Source of the DNA: Nonomuraea sp. SYSU D8015
GTDB lineage: Bacteria > Actinomycetota > Actinomycetes > Streptosporangiales > Streptosporangiaceae
Direction: 5' to 3'
Assembly (NCBI RefSeq): GCF_008065375.1
Contig: NZ_VJYI01000009.1
Location: forward strand, 186,001 to 250,000
DNA: 64,000 nucleotides
Shown here: piece by piece, positions 43,415-52,785 of the stretch
Position numbering within the stretch: position 1 is the first letter of the stretch
Layout: every line of letters starts with the position of its first letter
Translations under genes and position numbers: made by a program
The notes under the pieces: model-generated
What the model saw: the letters and a program-made list of their open reading frames with translations, nothing else
Told to the model about the DNA's origin: nothing
Databases searched by the model: none

Positions 43415-44371
43415 ATGACCGTTTTGATCCGCACGAGTGACCTGCCTGCCCAACGTCGTCACGACGCGTGGAAGACCATCGTCTGCGACACGCTCGGCCC
43501 GCTCGACCTGCGGATCGACCCCGACGCGCCACTGCGCGGCGAGATCGAGATGGGCCGGCTCGGGTCCGTGGGCGTCGGCCGGGTGCGCACCTCCACGCCG
43601 CACAGCGTGCACCGGACCGCCGGGTTGATCCGCCGCGACAACCCCGACCTCTACCGGGTCGTGCTGGCGATCTCCGGCAGCCCGCGACTGGCCCAGGACG
43701 GCCGCGCCACCCAGCTCAGCCGGGGCGAGTTCGCGATCTACGACTTCACCCGGCCCTACGAGCTGGCCTACGACAGCGCGGTGCAGCTGGCCGTGTTCAG
43801 CTTCCCGCGCGACCTGCTCGCCCTGCCGATCGACGCCGTCGCCACGCTCAGCGCGCTCCCGATCGGCGCGGAGTCCGGCGCCGGCGCGCTGGCCGTGCCG
43901 CTGCTGCGCCGGGTGGCCACGGATCACGAGACGTACGCGCCCGGCAGCGCCGCCCGGCTGTCGGCCGTGGTGACGGACCTGGTCGGCGCCGCGGTCGCCG
44001 AGCGGCTGGAGCTGGCACGGGCGCTGCCGGCCGACTCCCGGCAACGTACGCTGCTGCTGCGCGTCCACGCCTTCATCGAGGAGCGCCTGGGCGACCCCGA
44101 TCTCGACCCCGGCCAGGTCGCGGCGGCCCACCACGTCTCCGTGCGCTACCTGCACCGCCTGTTCGAGGCGGAGAACACCACGGTGGCCGCCTGGATCAGG
44201 CAGCGGCGCCTGGAGCGCTGCCGCGCCGAGCTGGCCCGGGGCGGCGACGAGCCGGTGAGCGCGATCGCCGCCCGATGGGGGCTGCCGGACTCGGCGCATT
44301 TCAGCAGGTTGTTCCGGCGCGCCTACGGCATGCCGCCCGCCGAATACCGCCGCACCGGCGCTGTGCGCTGA
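43415..44371 (+). CDS. AraC family regulator
   Basis: A 318-residue activator. The N-terminal ligand domain (RTSDLPAQRRHDAWKTIVCDTLGPLDL, SRGEFAIYDFTRPYEL) resembles the AraC-binding-like group; the C-terminal AraC HTH (VRYLHRLFEAENTTVAAWIRQ, RRLERCRAEL, GLPDSAHFSRLFRRAYG) is intact. ATG 43415 has GGAGGG upstream. It may regulate the following VOC and hydrolase genes. Confidence 0.9.
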   Translation: MTVLIRTSDLPAQRRHDAWKTIVCDTLGPLDLRIDPDAPLRGEIEMGRLGSVGVGRVRTSTPHSVHRTAGLIRRDNPDLYRVVLAISGSPRLAQDGRATQLSRGEFAIYDFTRPYELAYDSAVQLAVFSFPRDLLALPIDAVATLSALPIGAESGAGALAVPLLRRVATDHETYAPGSAARLSAVVTDLVGAAVAERLELARALPADSRQRTLLLRVHAFIEERLGDPDLDPGQVAAAHHVSVRYLHRLFEAENTTVAAWIRQRRLERCRAELARGGDEPVSAIAARWGLPDSAHFSRLFRRAYGMPPAEYRRTGAVR

Positions 44372-44466
44372 ACGTCAATCCACCTGGCGCCCAGATCCAA
44401 GACGGGCGAGCACCTTGATCGGCAGACTGAAGGTGTTCCAAATGATCGACGGAAGGGACCAGGGAA

Positions 44467-44853
44467 ATGCAGCTCTTCGTGAACGTGCCGGTCAAGGATC
44501 TGAGCCGGTCCAAGCAGTTCTTCACCGAGCTCGGCTTCGAGTTCTACGGCATGGCCGAGGGCATGGCGTCGGTGTTCATCAACCAGGAGACGCAGGTGAT
44601 GTTGCTGGAGGAGCCGGTGTTCGGCTCTTTCATCACCAAGGACGTGGCCGACGCCACCAAGGCCACCGAGGCGATCCTGGTGCTCGGGATGGAGAATCCG
44701 CAGCAGGTGGACGAGCTGGTCGACAAGGCCCTGGCGGCCGGCGCCACCCCGGCGGGCGTGAAGCACGAGGACGGCGTCAGATACCAGCGCGGCTTCGCCG
44801 ACCTGGACGGTCACCACTGGGAGGCGCTGTGCCTGGTGCAGCCCGCGTCCTGA
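44467..44853 (+). CDS. VOC-superfamily (glyoxalase/bleomycin-resistance-like) protein
   Basis: A 128-residue protein (MQLFVNVPVKDLSRSKQFFT, ending DLDGHHWEALCLV) with a single VOC fold and an HW/E metal-type C-terminal pair. Likely a dioxygenase/thiol-binding relative of unknown substrate. ATG 44467 has AGGGAAA 4 nt upstream. The following hydrolase starts inside its 3' end. Upstream (44410-44436) is a short CACCTT/AAGGTG inverted repeat. Confidence 0.8.
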   Translation: MQLFVNVPVKDLSRSKQFFTELGFEFYGMAEGMASVFINQETQVMLLEEPVFGSFITKDVADATKATEAILVLGMENPQQVDELVDKALAAGATPAGVKHEDGVRYQRGFADLDGHHWEALCLVQPAS

Positions 44854-45647
44854 GCGGCACGGTGATCTCCGCGGACGGCACCGCGATCGCCTGCGACACC
44901 TATGGCTCCGGTCCGGCGGTGGTCCTGGTCGCCGGGGCGATGATGGGCCGGGCGCACCCCACGCTGACCGGTGTGGCGGGCGCCCTGGCGCCGTGGTTCA
45001 CCGTCTGCTCCTATGACCGCAGGGGCCGAGGCGACAGCGGCGACACCCCGCCGTACGCCGTCGAGCGGGAGATCGAGGACCTGACGGCCGTCATGGCGGC
45101 GGCCGGCGGCCCGGCGATGGTGTTCGGCGGCTCGTCCGGGGCCGCGCTGGCGCTGGAGGCCGCGGTGCGGCTGCCGGGCATCGTCCGGCTGGCGCTGTGG
45201 GAGCCGCCGTACCACGTGGACGACGGCGCGCCCCCGCTGCCGCCCGACTTCGCCGAGCAACTGGCCGCGCTGGTCGCGGCCGGGAAGCGGGCGGAGGCCG
45301 TGGAGCGGTTCATGGTGGAGGCCGTCGAGATGCCGGCGGCGGCCGTGGCCGGGATGCGCGCGCAGCCGTTCTGGTCGGAGGTCGAGGCGGTCGCGCACAC
45401 GCTGGCGTACGAGGCCTTCGTGCTGGGGCCGGGCAACGCGCTGCCGGTCGCGCGGCTCACGACGATCGTGCAGCCGACGCTCGTGCTCAACGGCGAGGAC
45501 AGCCCCGCGTGGATGCGGAACGCGGGCGCGGCGGTCGCGGCGGCGGTGCCGGGCGCGGTCCGGCGGGTGCTGGAGGACCAGAGGCACGACGTGGCGGTCG
45601 AGGCGCTGGCGCCCGAGCTGCTGGAGTTCTTCGCGTCCGCCTCATAA
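44829..45647 (+). CDS. Alpha/beta hydrolase
   Basis: A 272-residue hydrolase: SYDRRGRGDSG, nucleophile GGSSGAALALEA (Ser in GxSxG), VLNGEDSPAW acid region and a C-terminal DQRHDV with the His. GTG 44829 follows a good GGGAGG 5 nt upstream and overlaps the VOC gene by 25 bp, so the two are coupled. Similar esterase/lactonase-like proteins occur beside VOC proteins. Substrate unknown. Confidence 0.85.
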   Translation: MPGAARVLSGTVISADGTAIACDTYGSGPAVVLVAGAMMGRAHPTLTGVAGALAPWFTVCSYDRRGRGDSGDTPPYAVEREIEDLTAVMAAAGGPAMVFGGSSGAALALEAAVRLPGIVRLALWEPPYHVDDGAPPLPPDFAEQLAALVAAGKRAEAVERFMVEAVEMPAAAVAGMRAQPFWSEVEAVAHTLAYEAFVLGPGNALPVARLTTIVQPTLVLNGEDSPAWMRNAGAAVAAAVPGAVRRVLEDQRHDVAVEALAPELLEFFASAS

Positions 45648-45704
45648 ATAACGCTAAGATAACAAACCTATTGAGCAGTCGGTTTTCTGGTGGAGACTGT
45701 GCGG

Positions 45705-48050
45705 GTGGACTTCGACGACCTGATCGCCCGCCTGGACCTCGGCACCAAGATCCGGCTGCTCACCGGGGCCGACATGTGGTCCCTCCCCCCGATCCCCGAG
45801 ATCGGCCTGGACCGCATCGTGATGAGCGACGGCCCCATCGGCGTACGCGGCGAGCAGTGGAGCTCCGCCGACCCGTCGATCGCGCTGCCGAGCCCCACCG
45901 CGCTCGCCGCGACGTGGGACCGCGACCTGATCAGGAGCGCCGGGTCCCTGCTCGGCCAGGAGGCGCGCCGCAAGGGCGTGCACGTGCTGCTGGCCCCGAC
46001 GCTCAACCTGCACCGCTCCCCGCTCGGCGGCCGGCACTTCGAGTGCTTCTCCGAGGACCCGTACCTGACGGCCGAGCTGGGCGCCGCGTACGTCGACGCC
46101 GTGCAGTCCTGCGGCGTGGCGGCCACGCCCAAGCACTTCGTGGCCAACGACTTCGAGACCGACCGCTTCACCGTGGACGTGCAGGTGAGCGAGAAGACGC
46201 TGCGCGAGGTCTACCTGCGGCCGTTCGAGCAGGTGGCGGGGCGCGCGTGGGCCCTCATGACGGCCTACAACGGCGTCAACGGCACCACCATGACCGAGCA
46301 CGCCGGGCTGGTCCACGGGGTGCTGAAGGGCGAGTGGGAGTATGACGGGTGCGTCGTGTCCGACTGGACGGCGGTCCGCTCCACCGAGGCCGCCGCCATG
46401 GGCGGGACCGACGTGGCCATGCCGGGACCGCACGGCCCGTGGGGCGGGAAGCTGGAGGCGGCCGTGCGCGAGGGGCGCGTGCCGGAGTCGGTCGTCGACG
46501 ACCGCGTCCGCCGCATCCTGCGCCTGGCCGAGCGCGTCGGGGCGCTGCGCGTCCCCGGCTCGCCGCCCGCCGCGCCGGTCGATCGCGAGTTCGTCGACGG
46601 CCCGGCGCTCGTGCACGAGGTGGCGGCACGCAGCTTCACCCTGCTGACCAACGACGGCGTCCTCCCGTTCCGGGGTGCTCCCACCATCGCGCTGATCGGT
46701 GCGGCGGCGAGCGAGGCCCGCGTCATGGGCGGCGGCAGCGCCCAGGTGTACCCCGACCGGATCGTCTCGCCCCTGGAGGGCCTGCGCGAGCGCGCCGAGG
46801 TCAGGTACGCCCTCGGCCACGACCCCAGGATCCGCCTGGCGCCCATCGCGTCTCCCGCCAGGGCCCGGTTCCTGGACGAGGACGGCGGCGTGCTTGCCGA
46901 GCACCCGCTGCCGGCCAGTGAGGCCCGCTGGATCGGCCAGCTGCCGTCCGGCGTGGACGGCGACCGGCTCCAGGCGGTGCGGCTGCTGACCACGTACACG
47001 CCCGGGGTGTCCGGCGAGCACGAGCTGTCGGTCGCCGGCGTGGGCTCCTTCACGCTCACCGTGAACGGCGCGACCGTCTTCGACGAGGTCATCGACCTGC
47101 CGGACGGCGACCCGGCGGCGTTCCTGTCACCGCCGGAACGGCGGGTGACCGTGCCGATGACGGCGGGCGAGACGTACGAGCTGGCCGTCACGCACCCGGT
47201 GGGCGCGTTCAAGGGCATGGCGCTCGTGTCCTTCACGCTCGGCCACGCCGACCCGAACCCCGGCGAGGAGGCGCTCATGGCCGAGGCCGTGCGCGTGGCG
47301 GCGGAGTGCGACGTGGCGGTGGTCGTGGCCGGGACCACCATGGAGGTGGAGAGCGAGGGCTTCGACCGCACCGGGCTCGGGCTGCCGGGGCGCCAGGACG
47401 AGCTGATCCGCGCGGTGGCCGCCGCCAACCCGCGCACCGTGGTCGTGGTCAACGCGGGCTCGCCGGTGGAGATGCCGTGGATCGACGAGGTGGCGGCGGT
47501 GCTGCTCGTCTGGTTCCCCGGGCAGGAGGCGGGGACGGCGCTGGCCGACGTGCTGTTCGGCGACGCCGAGCCGGGCGGGCGGCTGCCCACGACGTGGCCG
47601 CGCCGGCTGGAGCACTGTCCCGTGGTGAACGTGACGCCCGTGGACGGGGCGGTGCCGTACGAGGAGGAGGAGTTCATCGGGTACCGGGCGTGGCTGCGGT
47701 CGGGGACGGAGCCGGCGTTCTGGTTCGGGCACGGCCTCGGGTACACGACCTGGTCGTACGACTCCATCACCGCAGGCGGAGGCGCCGTCACGGTGGCGGT
47801 CACCAACACCGGCGACCGCCCGGGCCGGGAGGTCGTGCAGTTCTACCTCGCCGACGGCGCGGATCGGCGGCTGGTCGGCTTCGACGTGGTCGAGGCGGGG
47901 CCGGGGGAAACCGTGGTCACCACCGTGTTCCCGCCCGAACGCTCCTTCCAGGTGTGGGAGGGCCGCTGGCGCACGGTCGAGGGCGAGCACACGATCGTGG
48001 CGGGACCCAATGTGGCCGATCCGCGGCTGTCCGTCACCATGAAGATCTAG
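45705..48050 (+). CDS. GH3 beta-glucosidase with PA14 insert
   Basis: A 781-residue glycoside hydrolase. The first domain has HFECFSEDPYLTAELG, PKHFVANDFETDR and the nucleophile CVVSDW; the second domain carries VVAGTTMEVESEGFDR and acid/base region; a PA14-like insert (ARFLDEDGG... VRLLTTYTPGVSGEHELSV) lies between; a FnIII-like domain closes. No signal peptide, so it acts in the cytoplasm on imported oligosaccharides. I prefer GTG 45705 (GGAG 9 nt upstream); GTG 45690 or 45699 are alternatives. AT-rich DNA (45645-45670) upstream probably holds its promoter. Confidence 0.92.
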   Translation: MDFDDLIARLDLGTKIRLLTGADMWSLPPIPEIGLDRIVMSDGPIGVRGEQWSSADPSIALPSPTALAATWDRDLIRSAGSLLGQEARRKGVHVLLAPTLNLHRSPLGGRHFECFSEDPYLTAELGAAYVDAVQSCGVAATPKHFVANDFETDRFTVDVQVSEKTLREVYLRPFEQVAGRAWALMTAYNGVNGTTMTEHAGLVHGVLKGEWEYDGCVVSDWTAVRSTEAAAMGGTDVAMPGPHGPWGGKLEAAVREGRVPESVVDDRVRRILRLAERVGALRVPGSPPAAPVDREFVDGPALVHEVAARSFTLLTNDGVLPFRGAPTIALIGAAASEARVMGGGSAQVYPDRIVSPLEGLRERAEVRYALGHDPRIRLAPIASPARARFLDEDGGVLAEHPLPASEARWIGQLPSGVDGDRLQAVRLLTTYTPGVSGEHELSVAGVGSFTLTVNGATVFDEVIDLPDGDPAAFLSPPERRVTVPMTAGETYELAVTHPVGAFKGMALVSFTLGHADPNPGEEALMAEAVRVAAECDVAVVVAGTTMEVESEGFDRTGLGLPGRQDELIRAVAAANPRTVVVVNAGSPVEMPWIDEVAAVLLVWFPGQEAGTALADVLFGDAEPGGRLPTTWPRRLEHCPVVNVTPVDGAVPYEEEEFIGYRAWLRSGTEPAFWFGHGLGYTTWSYDSITAGGGAVTVAVTNTGDRPGREVVQFYLADGADRRLVGFDVVEAGPGETVVTTVFPPERSFQVWEGRWRTVEGEHTIVAGPNVADPRLSVTMKI

Positions 48051-48114
48051 CCGGCGGCGAAATCGCCGGGCCGCGTTTTCCATACTCCACCAGTTGGTTT
48101 GTATCCTTCAGAGC

Positions 48115-48795
48115 ATGGCAAAGTCCGAGGACTCAGAGAAGCCGGGGCGCATCAAGCAGCTCCGCATGATCGCGCAGATCATCAAACAGGCCAACCCCAA
48201 GGGGATGCCGACCGTCTTCCTTTCCGCGGTGGGCACGCTGGCTGTGGTCGTCGTGATCGGCCTGGTCACGGACTATCTGTGGTATTCGATCTTCATCGGC
48301 GTCCTGGCCGCGTTCACCGTCGGCCTGGTGGTGTTCGGCCAGCTCGCGCAGAAGGCGCAATACTCGATCCTGCACGGCCAGACCGGCGCCGCGGCCGCGG
48401 TGCTGCAGGGCATGCGGGGCAACTGGCAGGTCAATCCGGCCATCGCGGTCAACCGCGACCAGGACCTCGTCCACCTCGTCGTGGGCCATCCGGGCGTGGT
48501 GCTGGTCTCGGAGGGCCCGGGCAACCGGGTGGCCAAGATGCTGGCGGCCGAGAAGAAGCGGGTCGCGCGGGTGGTGCTGGGCGTCGAGATCTACGACATC
48601 CAGTGCGGTGACGGCGAGGGGCAGGTGCCGCTCGGCAAGCTGCAGCGCCACATCATGAAGCTGCCGCGCAATCTGAAGAAGCCGGCCGTCAACGAGGTCA
48701 AAGACCGCCTGCGCTCGCTGCCGCGCAACATGCCGCTGCCCAAGGGCCCGATGCCCAAGGGGGCCCGCATCCCGCGCGGCCCCAAGATGCGCTAG
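48115..48795 (+). CDS. DUF4191 membrane protein
   Basis: A 226-residue actinobacterial protein with two transmembrane helices (~30-50, ~55-75) and a conserved soluble part (NWQVNPAIAVNRDQDLVHLVVG, LVSEGPGNRVAKMLAAEKKR), ending in a basic proline-rich tail (MPLPKGPMPKGARIPRGPK). It is the equivalent of Rv2219, adjacent to lipA in M. tuberculosis; here ~5.8 kb of other genes separate it from lipA. Function unknown. ATG 48115. Confidence 0.9.
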   Translation: MAKSEDSEKPGRIKQLRMIAQIIKQANPKGMPTVFLSAVGTLAVVVVIGLVTDYLWYSIFIGVLAAFTVGLVVFGQLAQKAQYSILHGQTGAAAAVLQGMRGNWQVNPAIAVNRDQDLVHLVVGHPGVVLVSEGPGNRVAKMLAAEKKRVARVVLGVEIYDIQCGDGEGQVPLGKLQRHIMKLPRNLKKPAVNEVKDRLRSLPRNMPLPKGPMPKGARIPRGPKMR

Positions 48796-49559
48796 TGATC
48801 TCTGTCTCCGCGCGGGCCAACCGCGGCTGGTGGGACGGCAACGCCGACGACTACCAGGCCGAGCACGGCGAGTTCCTGCGTGACACCGGGTTCGTGTGGT
48901 GCCCGGAAGGCGTGGACGAGGCCGACGCGCACCTCCTCGGCGAGGTGCGCGGGCGGCGCGTGCTGGAGATCGGCTGCGGCGCGGCCCAGTGCGCGCGGTG
49001 GCTGGTGACGCAGGGGGCGGAGGTGGTGGCGTTCGACATCTCCCACCGACAGCTGCGTCACTCGCAGCGCATCGACCTCGAGACGGGGCTGCGCGTCCCT
49101 GTGGTGCAGGCCGACGCCGAGTCGCTGCCGTTCGCCGGCGCCGCCTTCGACCTGGCCTGCTCGGCGTTCGGCGCGCTGCCGTTCGTGGCCGATCCCCTCG
49201 CCGTGTTCCGCGAGGTGCGCAGGGTGCTCCGGCCGGGCGGCAGGTTCGTGTTCTCGGTGAGCCATCCGATCCGGTGGGCGTTCCCCGACGACCCCGGGCC
49301 GCGCGGGCTGACCTCCGACCGGTCCTACTTCGACCGCACGCCCTATGAAGAACGGGACGACCACGGCACGGTCACGTACGTCGAGCACCACCGGACGATG
49401 GCCGACTGGGTCACCCTGCTGGTGGCCGCCGGGCTGACGATCACCGGGCTGCTGGAGCCGGAGTGGCCGGAGGGGCACGGGCGGGTGTGGGGCGGGTGGA
49501 GCCCGCTGCGCGGCCGCCACATCCCGGGCACGGCGATCTTCAGCTGCGCGCGTACCTAG
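48795..49559 (+). CDS. Class I SAM-dependent methyltransferase
   Basis: A 254-residue methyltransferase: SAM motif VLEIGCGAAQCARWL, DISHRQL, motif II LACSAFGALPFV, VLRPGGRFVFSV (motif III). It has a preceding WWDGNADDYQAEH typical of the UbiE/Methyltransf_11 group. GTG 48795 overlaps the DUF4191 stop by one base (TAGTG). The acceptor is unknown. The end overlaps the convergent gene by 20 bp. Confidence 0.88.
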   Translation: MISVSARANRGWWDGNADDYQAEHGEFLRDTGFVWCPEGVDEADAHLLGEVRGRRVLEIGCGAAQCARWLVTQGAEVVAFDISHRQLRHSQRIDLETGLRVPVVQADAESLPFAGAAFDLACSAFGALPFVADPLAVFREVRRVLRPGGRFVFSVSHPIRWAFPDDPGPRGLTSDRSYFDRTPYEERDDHGTVTYVEHHRTMADWVTLLVAAGLTITGLLEPEWPEGHGRVWGGWSPLRGRHIPGTAIFSCART

Positions 49560-50478
49560 CGGCCATGGCGTGGAAGAGCTCTTTGGGCTCCCAGCGGGTG
49601 TCGTCGAGCATCCTCACCACGCCGTAGGAGCCGATGTCGGCGTCGCCGGTCCTGTTGTAGGCGGCGAAGGTGAACCACAGGGCGGTGTCCACGCCCTCCT
49701 TCTCGAAGACGTCCATCAGCTCGGTGAAATAGCGCACCTGCTCGCCCTCGTCGTACACCGCACCGTCGGGCACCACCCACGCCGAGCCGCCGCGCTCGCC
49801 CGCTCCCCGGTACGCGCAGGTGCCGAACTCCGTGACCGCGACCGGCTTACCGTGCTTGAAGTGGGCGCGCACCTCGTCCACGAAGGTGTCGGCGTTGTAG
49901 GAGGCGCGGTAGGCGTCCGCGCCCACCACGTCGAACGGCGCCCACTCGACCGGCTCCCACGGCGCTGACGCATAGCTGATCCGGCCGCCGAACAGCGGCC
50001 GCACCGTCTCGGCGACCTCCGCCAGGTAGGCGTTGAAGCGCGGCATGACCTCCATCAGCGAGGTCCACCAGGCCATGTCGCCGTTCATCAACGCGTTCAG
50101 GCGCTCGTGATAGGTCTCGCCCTCCATGAAGCCGTTGCCGAAGGCGGTGATCTCGCACCCGGTCACGAGCACGGTCTCGGCGCCGGAGCGGCGCACGGCC
50201 TCGGCGCGCCGGGCGGCGTCGGCGAAGAGCGCGAGCATCTCGTCCTGGTCGAGGTCCACGGGGAACGGCGCGAACCACACCTCCAGGCCCGCGGCGGCGG
50301 CCTGCTCGGCGGCGACGCTGAGCCGTCCGGGGTCGCCACCGGAGATCCTGACGACCTCGCAGTGCAGGTCGCCGGCGATCACCCGCATCTTGCGGGCGAC
50401 GGTCTCGGCGTCGAACGCCTTCCTGGACAGGTCGTCGCCCGGCAGGAACCCCGTGTCGTAGTTGATGCCCTTTCTCAC
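49540..50478 (-). CDS. TIM-barrel glycoside-hydrolase-like protein
   Basis: A 312-residue protein (RKGINYDTGFLPGDDLSRKA, VVRISGGDPGRLSVAAEQAA, FAPFPVDLDQDEM, VTGCEITAFGNGFMEGETY, DVVGADAYRASYN, VTEFGTCAYRGAG, TALWFTFAAYN). The late VTEFG and mid-barrel VTGCE are placed as the two catalytic Glu residues of GH clan-A barrels. Actinomycete relatives are sometimes labelled abortive infection proteins without evidence I know of. The GTG overlaps the tetR stop (GTGA), so the two are one operon. Confidence 0.7.
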   Translation of the reverse strand: MRKGINYDTGFLPGDDLSRKAFDAETVARKMRVIAGDLHCEVVRISGGDPGRLSVAAEQAAAAGLEVWFAPFPVDLDQDEMLALFADAARRAEAVRRSGAETVLVTGCEITAFGNGFMEGETYHERLNALMNGDMAWWTSLMEVMPRFNAYLAEVAETVRPLFGGRISYASAPWEPVEWAPFDVVGADAYRASYNADTFVDEVRAHFKHGKPVAVTEFGTCAYRGAGERGGSAWVVPDGAVYDEGEQVRYFTELMDVFEKEGVDTALWFTFAAYNRTGDADIGSYGVVRMLDDTRWEPKELFHAMAARYARS

Positions 50479-51095
50479 GATCTTTCCCCTTCTCTGGATG
50501 AGAGGCCGTGTTCCAGGAGATCGAAGGCGAGCTCGACGTCGCGCGACTGGCGCCTGCCCACCTCCTCCAGCGGCTCCCCCGCGGCGACGCGCCGGAAGAA
50601 CGCCTCCTGGAGGGTCGTGATGACGGCGGTGATCTGCGCGGCCATGAGCTGCGCCGTCAGATCGTCCTCGCCCCCCTCGGCGAGCGCGGCGGCCAGGTCG
50701 TACCGCTCGCCCATGCGCACCGCGTGCAGGGCGCCCATCAGCGCCGGGGTTGAAGCGATCACGCGCACCTTGGCCTGCAACGCCTCGACGTCCGCCTCGC
50801 CCACGCCCCGCGTGGCCATCGACCGGTAGTGCTCGCGCAGGGCGGCGAGCGGCGACCGCCCCTCCCCGCGCCCGGCCACGATCGCCGCCAGGTCGTCCGC
50901 CACCCCGTCGGTGACCAGGCATTCCTTGGTCGGGAAGTAGGTGAACAGAGTCACCTTGGCGACCCCGGCCGCCTCGGCGATCTCGTTGACGGTCACGGCG
51001 TCGTAGCCGCGCTCGTCGAACAGCCGCAGCGCCACCTCGGCGATCCGCCGCCGCGTCTGCTCCTTCTTCCGCTCCCTCAGGCCCGCCATCATCAT
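50475..51095 (-). CDS. TetR family regulator of the TIM-barrel protein
   Basis: A 206-residue TetR repressor. HTH: RRRIAEVALRLFDERGYDAV, VNEIAEAAGVAKVTLFTYFPTK. The ligand domain is typical in size. The start is ATG 51095 or one of the next two Met codons. A palindromic operator lies in the short gap upstream, indicating autoregulation of this two-gene operon. Confidence 0.9.
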   Translation of the reverse strand: MMMAGLRERKKEQTRRRIAEVALRLFDERGYDAVTVNEIAEAAGVAKVTLFTYFPTKECLVTDGVADDLAAIVAGRGEGRSPLAALREHYRSMATRGVGEADVEALQAKVRVIASTPALMGALHAVRMGERYDLAAALAEGGEDDLTAQLMAAQITAVITTLQEAFFRRVAAGEPLEEVGRRQSRDVELAFDLLEHGLSSREGERS

Positions 51096-51106
51096 GCGGA
51101 CAGCAT

Positions 51107-51144
51107 AAACCGTACCGAGTATATTTTTGAACCCGGTATGGTTT
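51107..51144 (-). promoter_or_regulatory. TetR operator with embedded promoter
   Basis: AAACCGTACCG and CGGTATGGTTT are 11-bp arms (one mismatch) with a 16-bp spacer. On the minus strand TATACT (51123-51118) lies in the spacer as a -10 element, so a bound repressor would cover the promoter 12 bp from the tetR start. Confidence 0.7.
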
Positions 51145-51157
51145 TCTCACTAGCGGG

Positions 51158-51619
51158 TCACATGCGGACGACCATCGTGTTGGACGCGCGGTCGTGCAGA
51201 GCGCGGTGGTCGCGGTCCCAGATCAGGGCCGGCACGGCCAGGCAGAGCAGGACGGTGCGCACCAGCACGGGCAACCACCGCGGGTCGCCGCCGTCCATCG
51301 CGGCGACCCTGACGCCCATCAGCCGGTGCCCGAACGTCTGCCCCATGAAGCCGACCAGGATCAGGTATTGGACCGCGAACACCGCCACCGGCGCCCACGG
51401 CGTCTCGGCCGGGTTCATCCTGAGCAGCAGCTGCACGACGACCCACGTGCAGATCATCCAGTCGATGACCAGCGCGCCGATCCTGCGCCCCCACCCGGCG
51501 ATCGACCCGCTGCCCTCCTCGGGCAGCCCCAGGCGCTCCCCCGGATACCCGAGATCGACCCCGGCGGATCGGACCCCGCCGAGCCACGTCTGTGTCCACC
51601 GAGGCTGCTTGCTGCTCAT
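51158..51619 (-). CDS. RDD family membrane protein
   Basis: A 153-residue protein with the RDD signature GWGRRIGALVIDWM, about three transmembrane helices and QTFGHRLMGVRV. M. tuberculosis Rv2219A, next to glnA1, is the positional equivalent. RDD proteins may be transporters but this one is not characterised. ATG 51619; it is divergent from the exported/anchored protein at 51688. Confidence 0.9.
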   Translation of the reverse strand: MSSKQPRWTQTWLGGVRSAGVDLGYPGERLGLPEEGSGSIAGWGRRIGALVIDWMICTWVVVQLLLRMNPAETPWAPVAVFAVQYLILVGFMGQTFGHRLMGVRVAAMDGGDPRWLPVLVRTVLLCLAVPALIWDRDHRALHDRASNTMVVRM

Positions 51620-51687
51620 GCCATCAACGGTATCCGCACGGCAGGCCGGTCGGAATTGTGACCCAACCGCGTCGCGGGGCGGCCAAG

Positions 51688-52779
51688 ATGTACGCCATGC
51701 CACACGGGGATGACCTTGATGAGCGCTTCAACGAGCTCGTCGCGCAGATCGAAGACGAGGAGCGGCGCAGGATGCGGGCGTCGGCGGTCAAGGGGGCGAA
51801 GGAAGCGCGGCGCACGGCTCGAAGACGGCGCCAGGACCGCTTATCGCCCTCCGAACGCTTATCGGCCTACGAGCACGCACCTCGGCGGAAGGTCGGACGG
51901 GCCTGGATCGCGATGGCCACGATCACGGCGGTGATCGCCGCGGCGGGCCTCGTTCTCACCTTCCGCCCGGACTTGCTGGCCCCCTCGGACTTCTCACGCC
52001 GGTACACCGGCTACAGCCCGGCCGACGGCTCGATACCCGAGGACACCATGCCGGTGATCGAGGAGACCCCGCCTCAGGAGGCGGATGTGACACGGGATCC
52101 GTTCGCGGGGTCACCGGCCGAGAGCTGGGCAGAGGGGGCCGCCGGGTTCACCATGCCCGAGCCCAGGGCGCTGGGCGGGCTGTCGAAGAAGGACGTGCTC
52201 AAGGGGCTGGAGCGGACCCGTAAGCTGCTGGTCGCCGCCTACCTCGACAAGAAGACGCTGCTCGGCCGCGATCCGGACGCCTTCGCGCAACTCCTGGATC
52301 GCGAGCAGCGCGGCTGGTTCCGCGACGAGCTGAACGACGCCAAGCATCCCACGCGGCACTTCGTGAACAGCTTCGCCCCCGGAACGGCCGAGCTCATCAC
52401 CGACGTGATCAAGGTGAAGGGCCGGGTCACACTCGGCACGTTCGAGGAGGACGGACTGCGCGGGGTGGAGGTGAAGCTGAATCACGTGGTCGTCTACGCG
52501 GTGCACCGGCCCGGCCGGCCCGACACCGCGGTGAGGGTGGTCACCCAGCCCAGCGGCAGCGTGCGACTGTGGCACGACTCCGGCCGGCTCGTGGTGTGGG
52601 TGCAGGGCTGGGTCGCGAGCGCGACACCCGCCCACTGCGGCATCGACGACGGCTACATCCACCCGTTCTACGAGGATTCGCCTCTGGACGGAGTGACGCC
52701 CACCGGAGTACCCGCGGACCCGTACGTGCTGGAGGAGCCGGACGGCGGCCACGGGTGTTCGGCCTCGCAGGACACCTGA
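51688..52779 (+). CDS. Membrane-anchored protein of unknown function
   Basis: A 363-residue protein I do not recognise. A charged coiled-coil-like N-terminus (DDLDERFNELVAQIEDEERR, basic RRTARRRRQDR) precedes one transmembrane helix (~72-92, AWIAMATITAVIAAAGLVL). The extracytoplasmic part is ~265 residues with an ordered domain (GLERTRKLLVAAYLDKKTLL, FAPGTAELITDVIKVKGRVT, VKLNHVVVYAVHR) and one Cys pair near the end (AHCGIDDGYIHPFYEDS, HGCSAS). Upstream of glnA. ATG 51688 or 51697. Confidence 0.7.
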   Translation: MYAMPHGDDLDERFNELVAQIEDEERRRMRASAVKGAKEARRTARRRRQDRLSPSERLSAYEHAPRRKVGRAWIAMATITAVIAAAGLVLTFRPDLLAPSDFSRRYTGYSPADGSIPEDTMPVIEETPPQEADVTRDPFAGSPAESWAEGAAGFTMPEPRALGGLSKKDVLKGLERTRKLLVAAYLDKKTLLGRDPDAFAQLLDREQRGWFRDELNDAKHPTRHFVNSFAPGTAELITDVIKVKGRVTLGTFEEDGLRGVEVKLNHVVVYAVHRPGRPDTAVRVVTQPSGSVRLWHDSGRLVVWVQGWVASATPAHCGIDDGYIHPFYEDSPLDGVTPTGVPADPYVLEEPDGGHGCSASQDT

Positions 52780-52785
52780 CGCTGC

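Noticed and set aside
42305..44299. 664-residue minus-strand protein
   Set aside because: Only the Lrp part (42305-42760) is real; the remainder is antisense to rhodanese and AraC genes.
49540..50478. Phage-defence (abortive infection) gene
   Set aside because: The label exists on relatives, but the sequence shows a glycoside-hydrolase-like barrel and no defence context.
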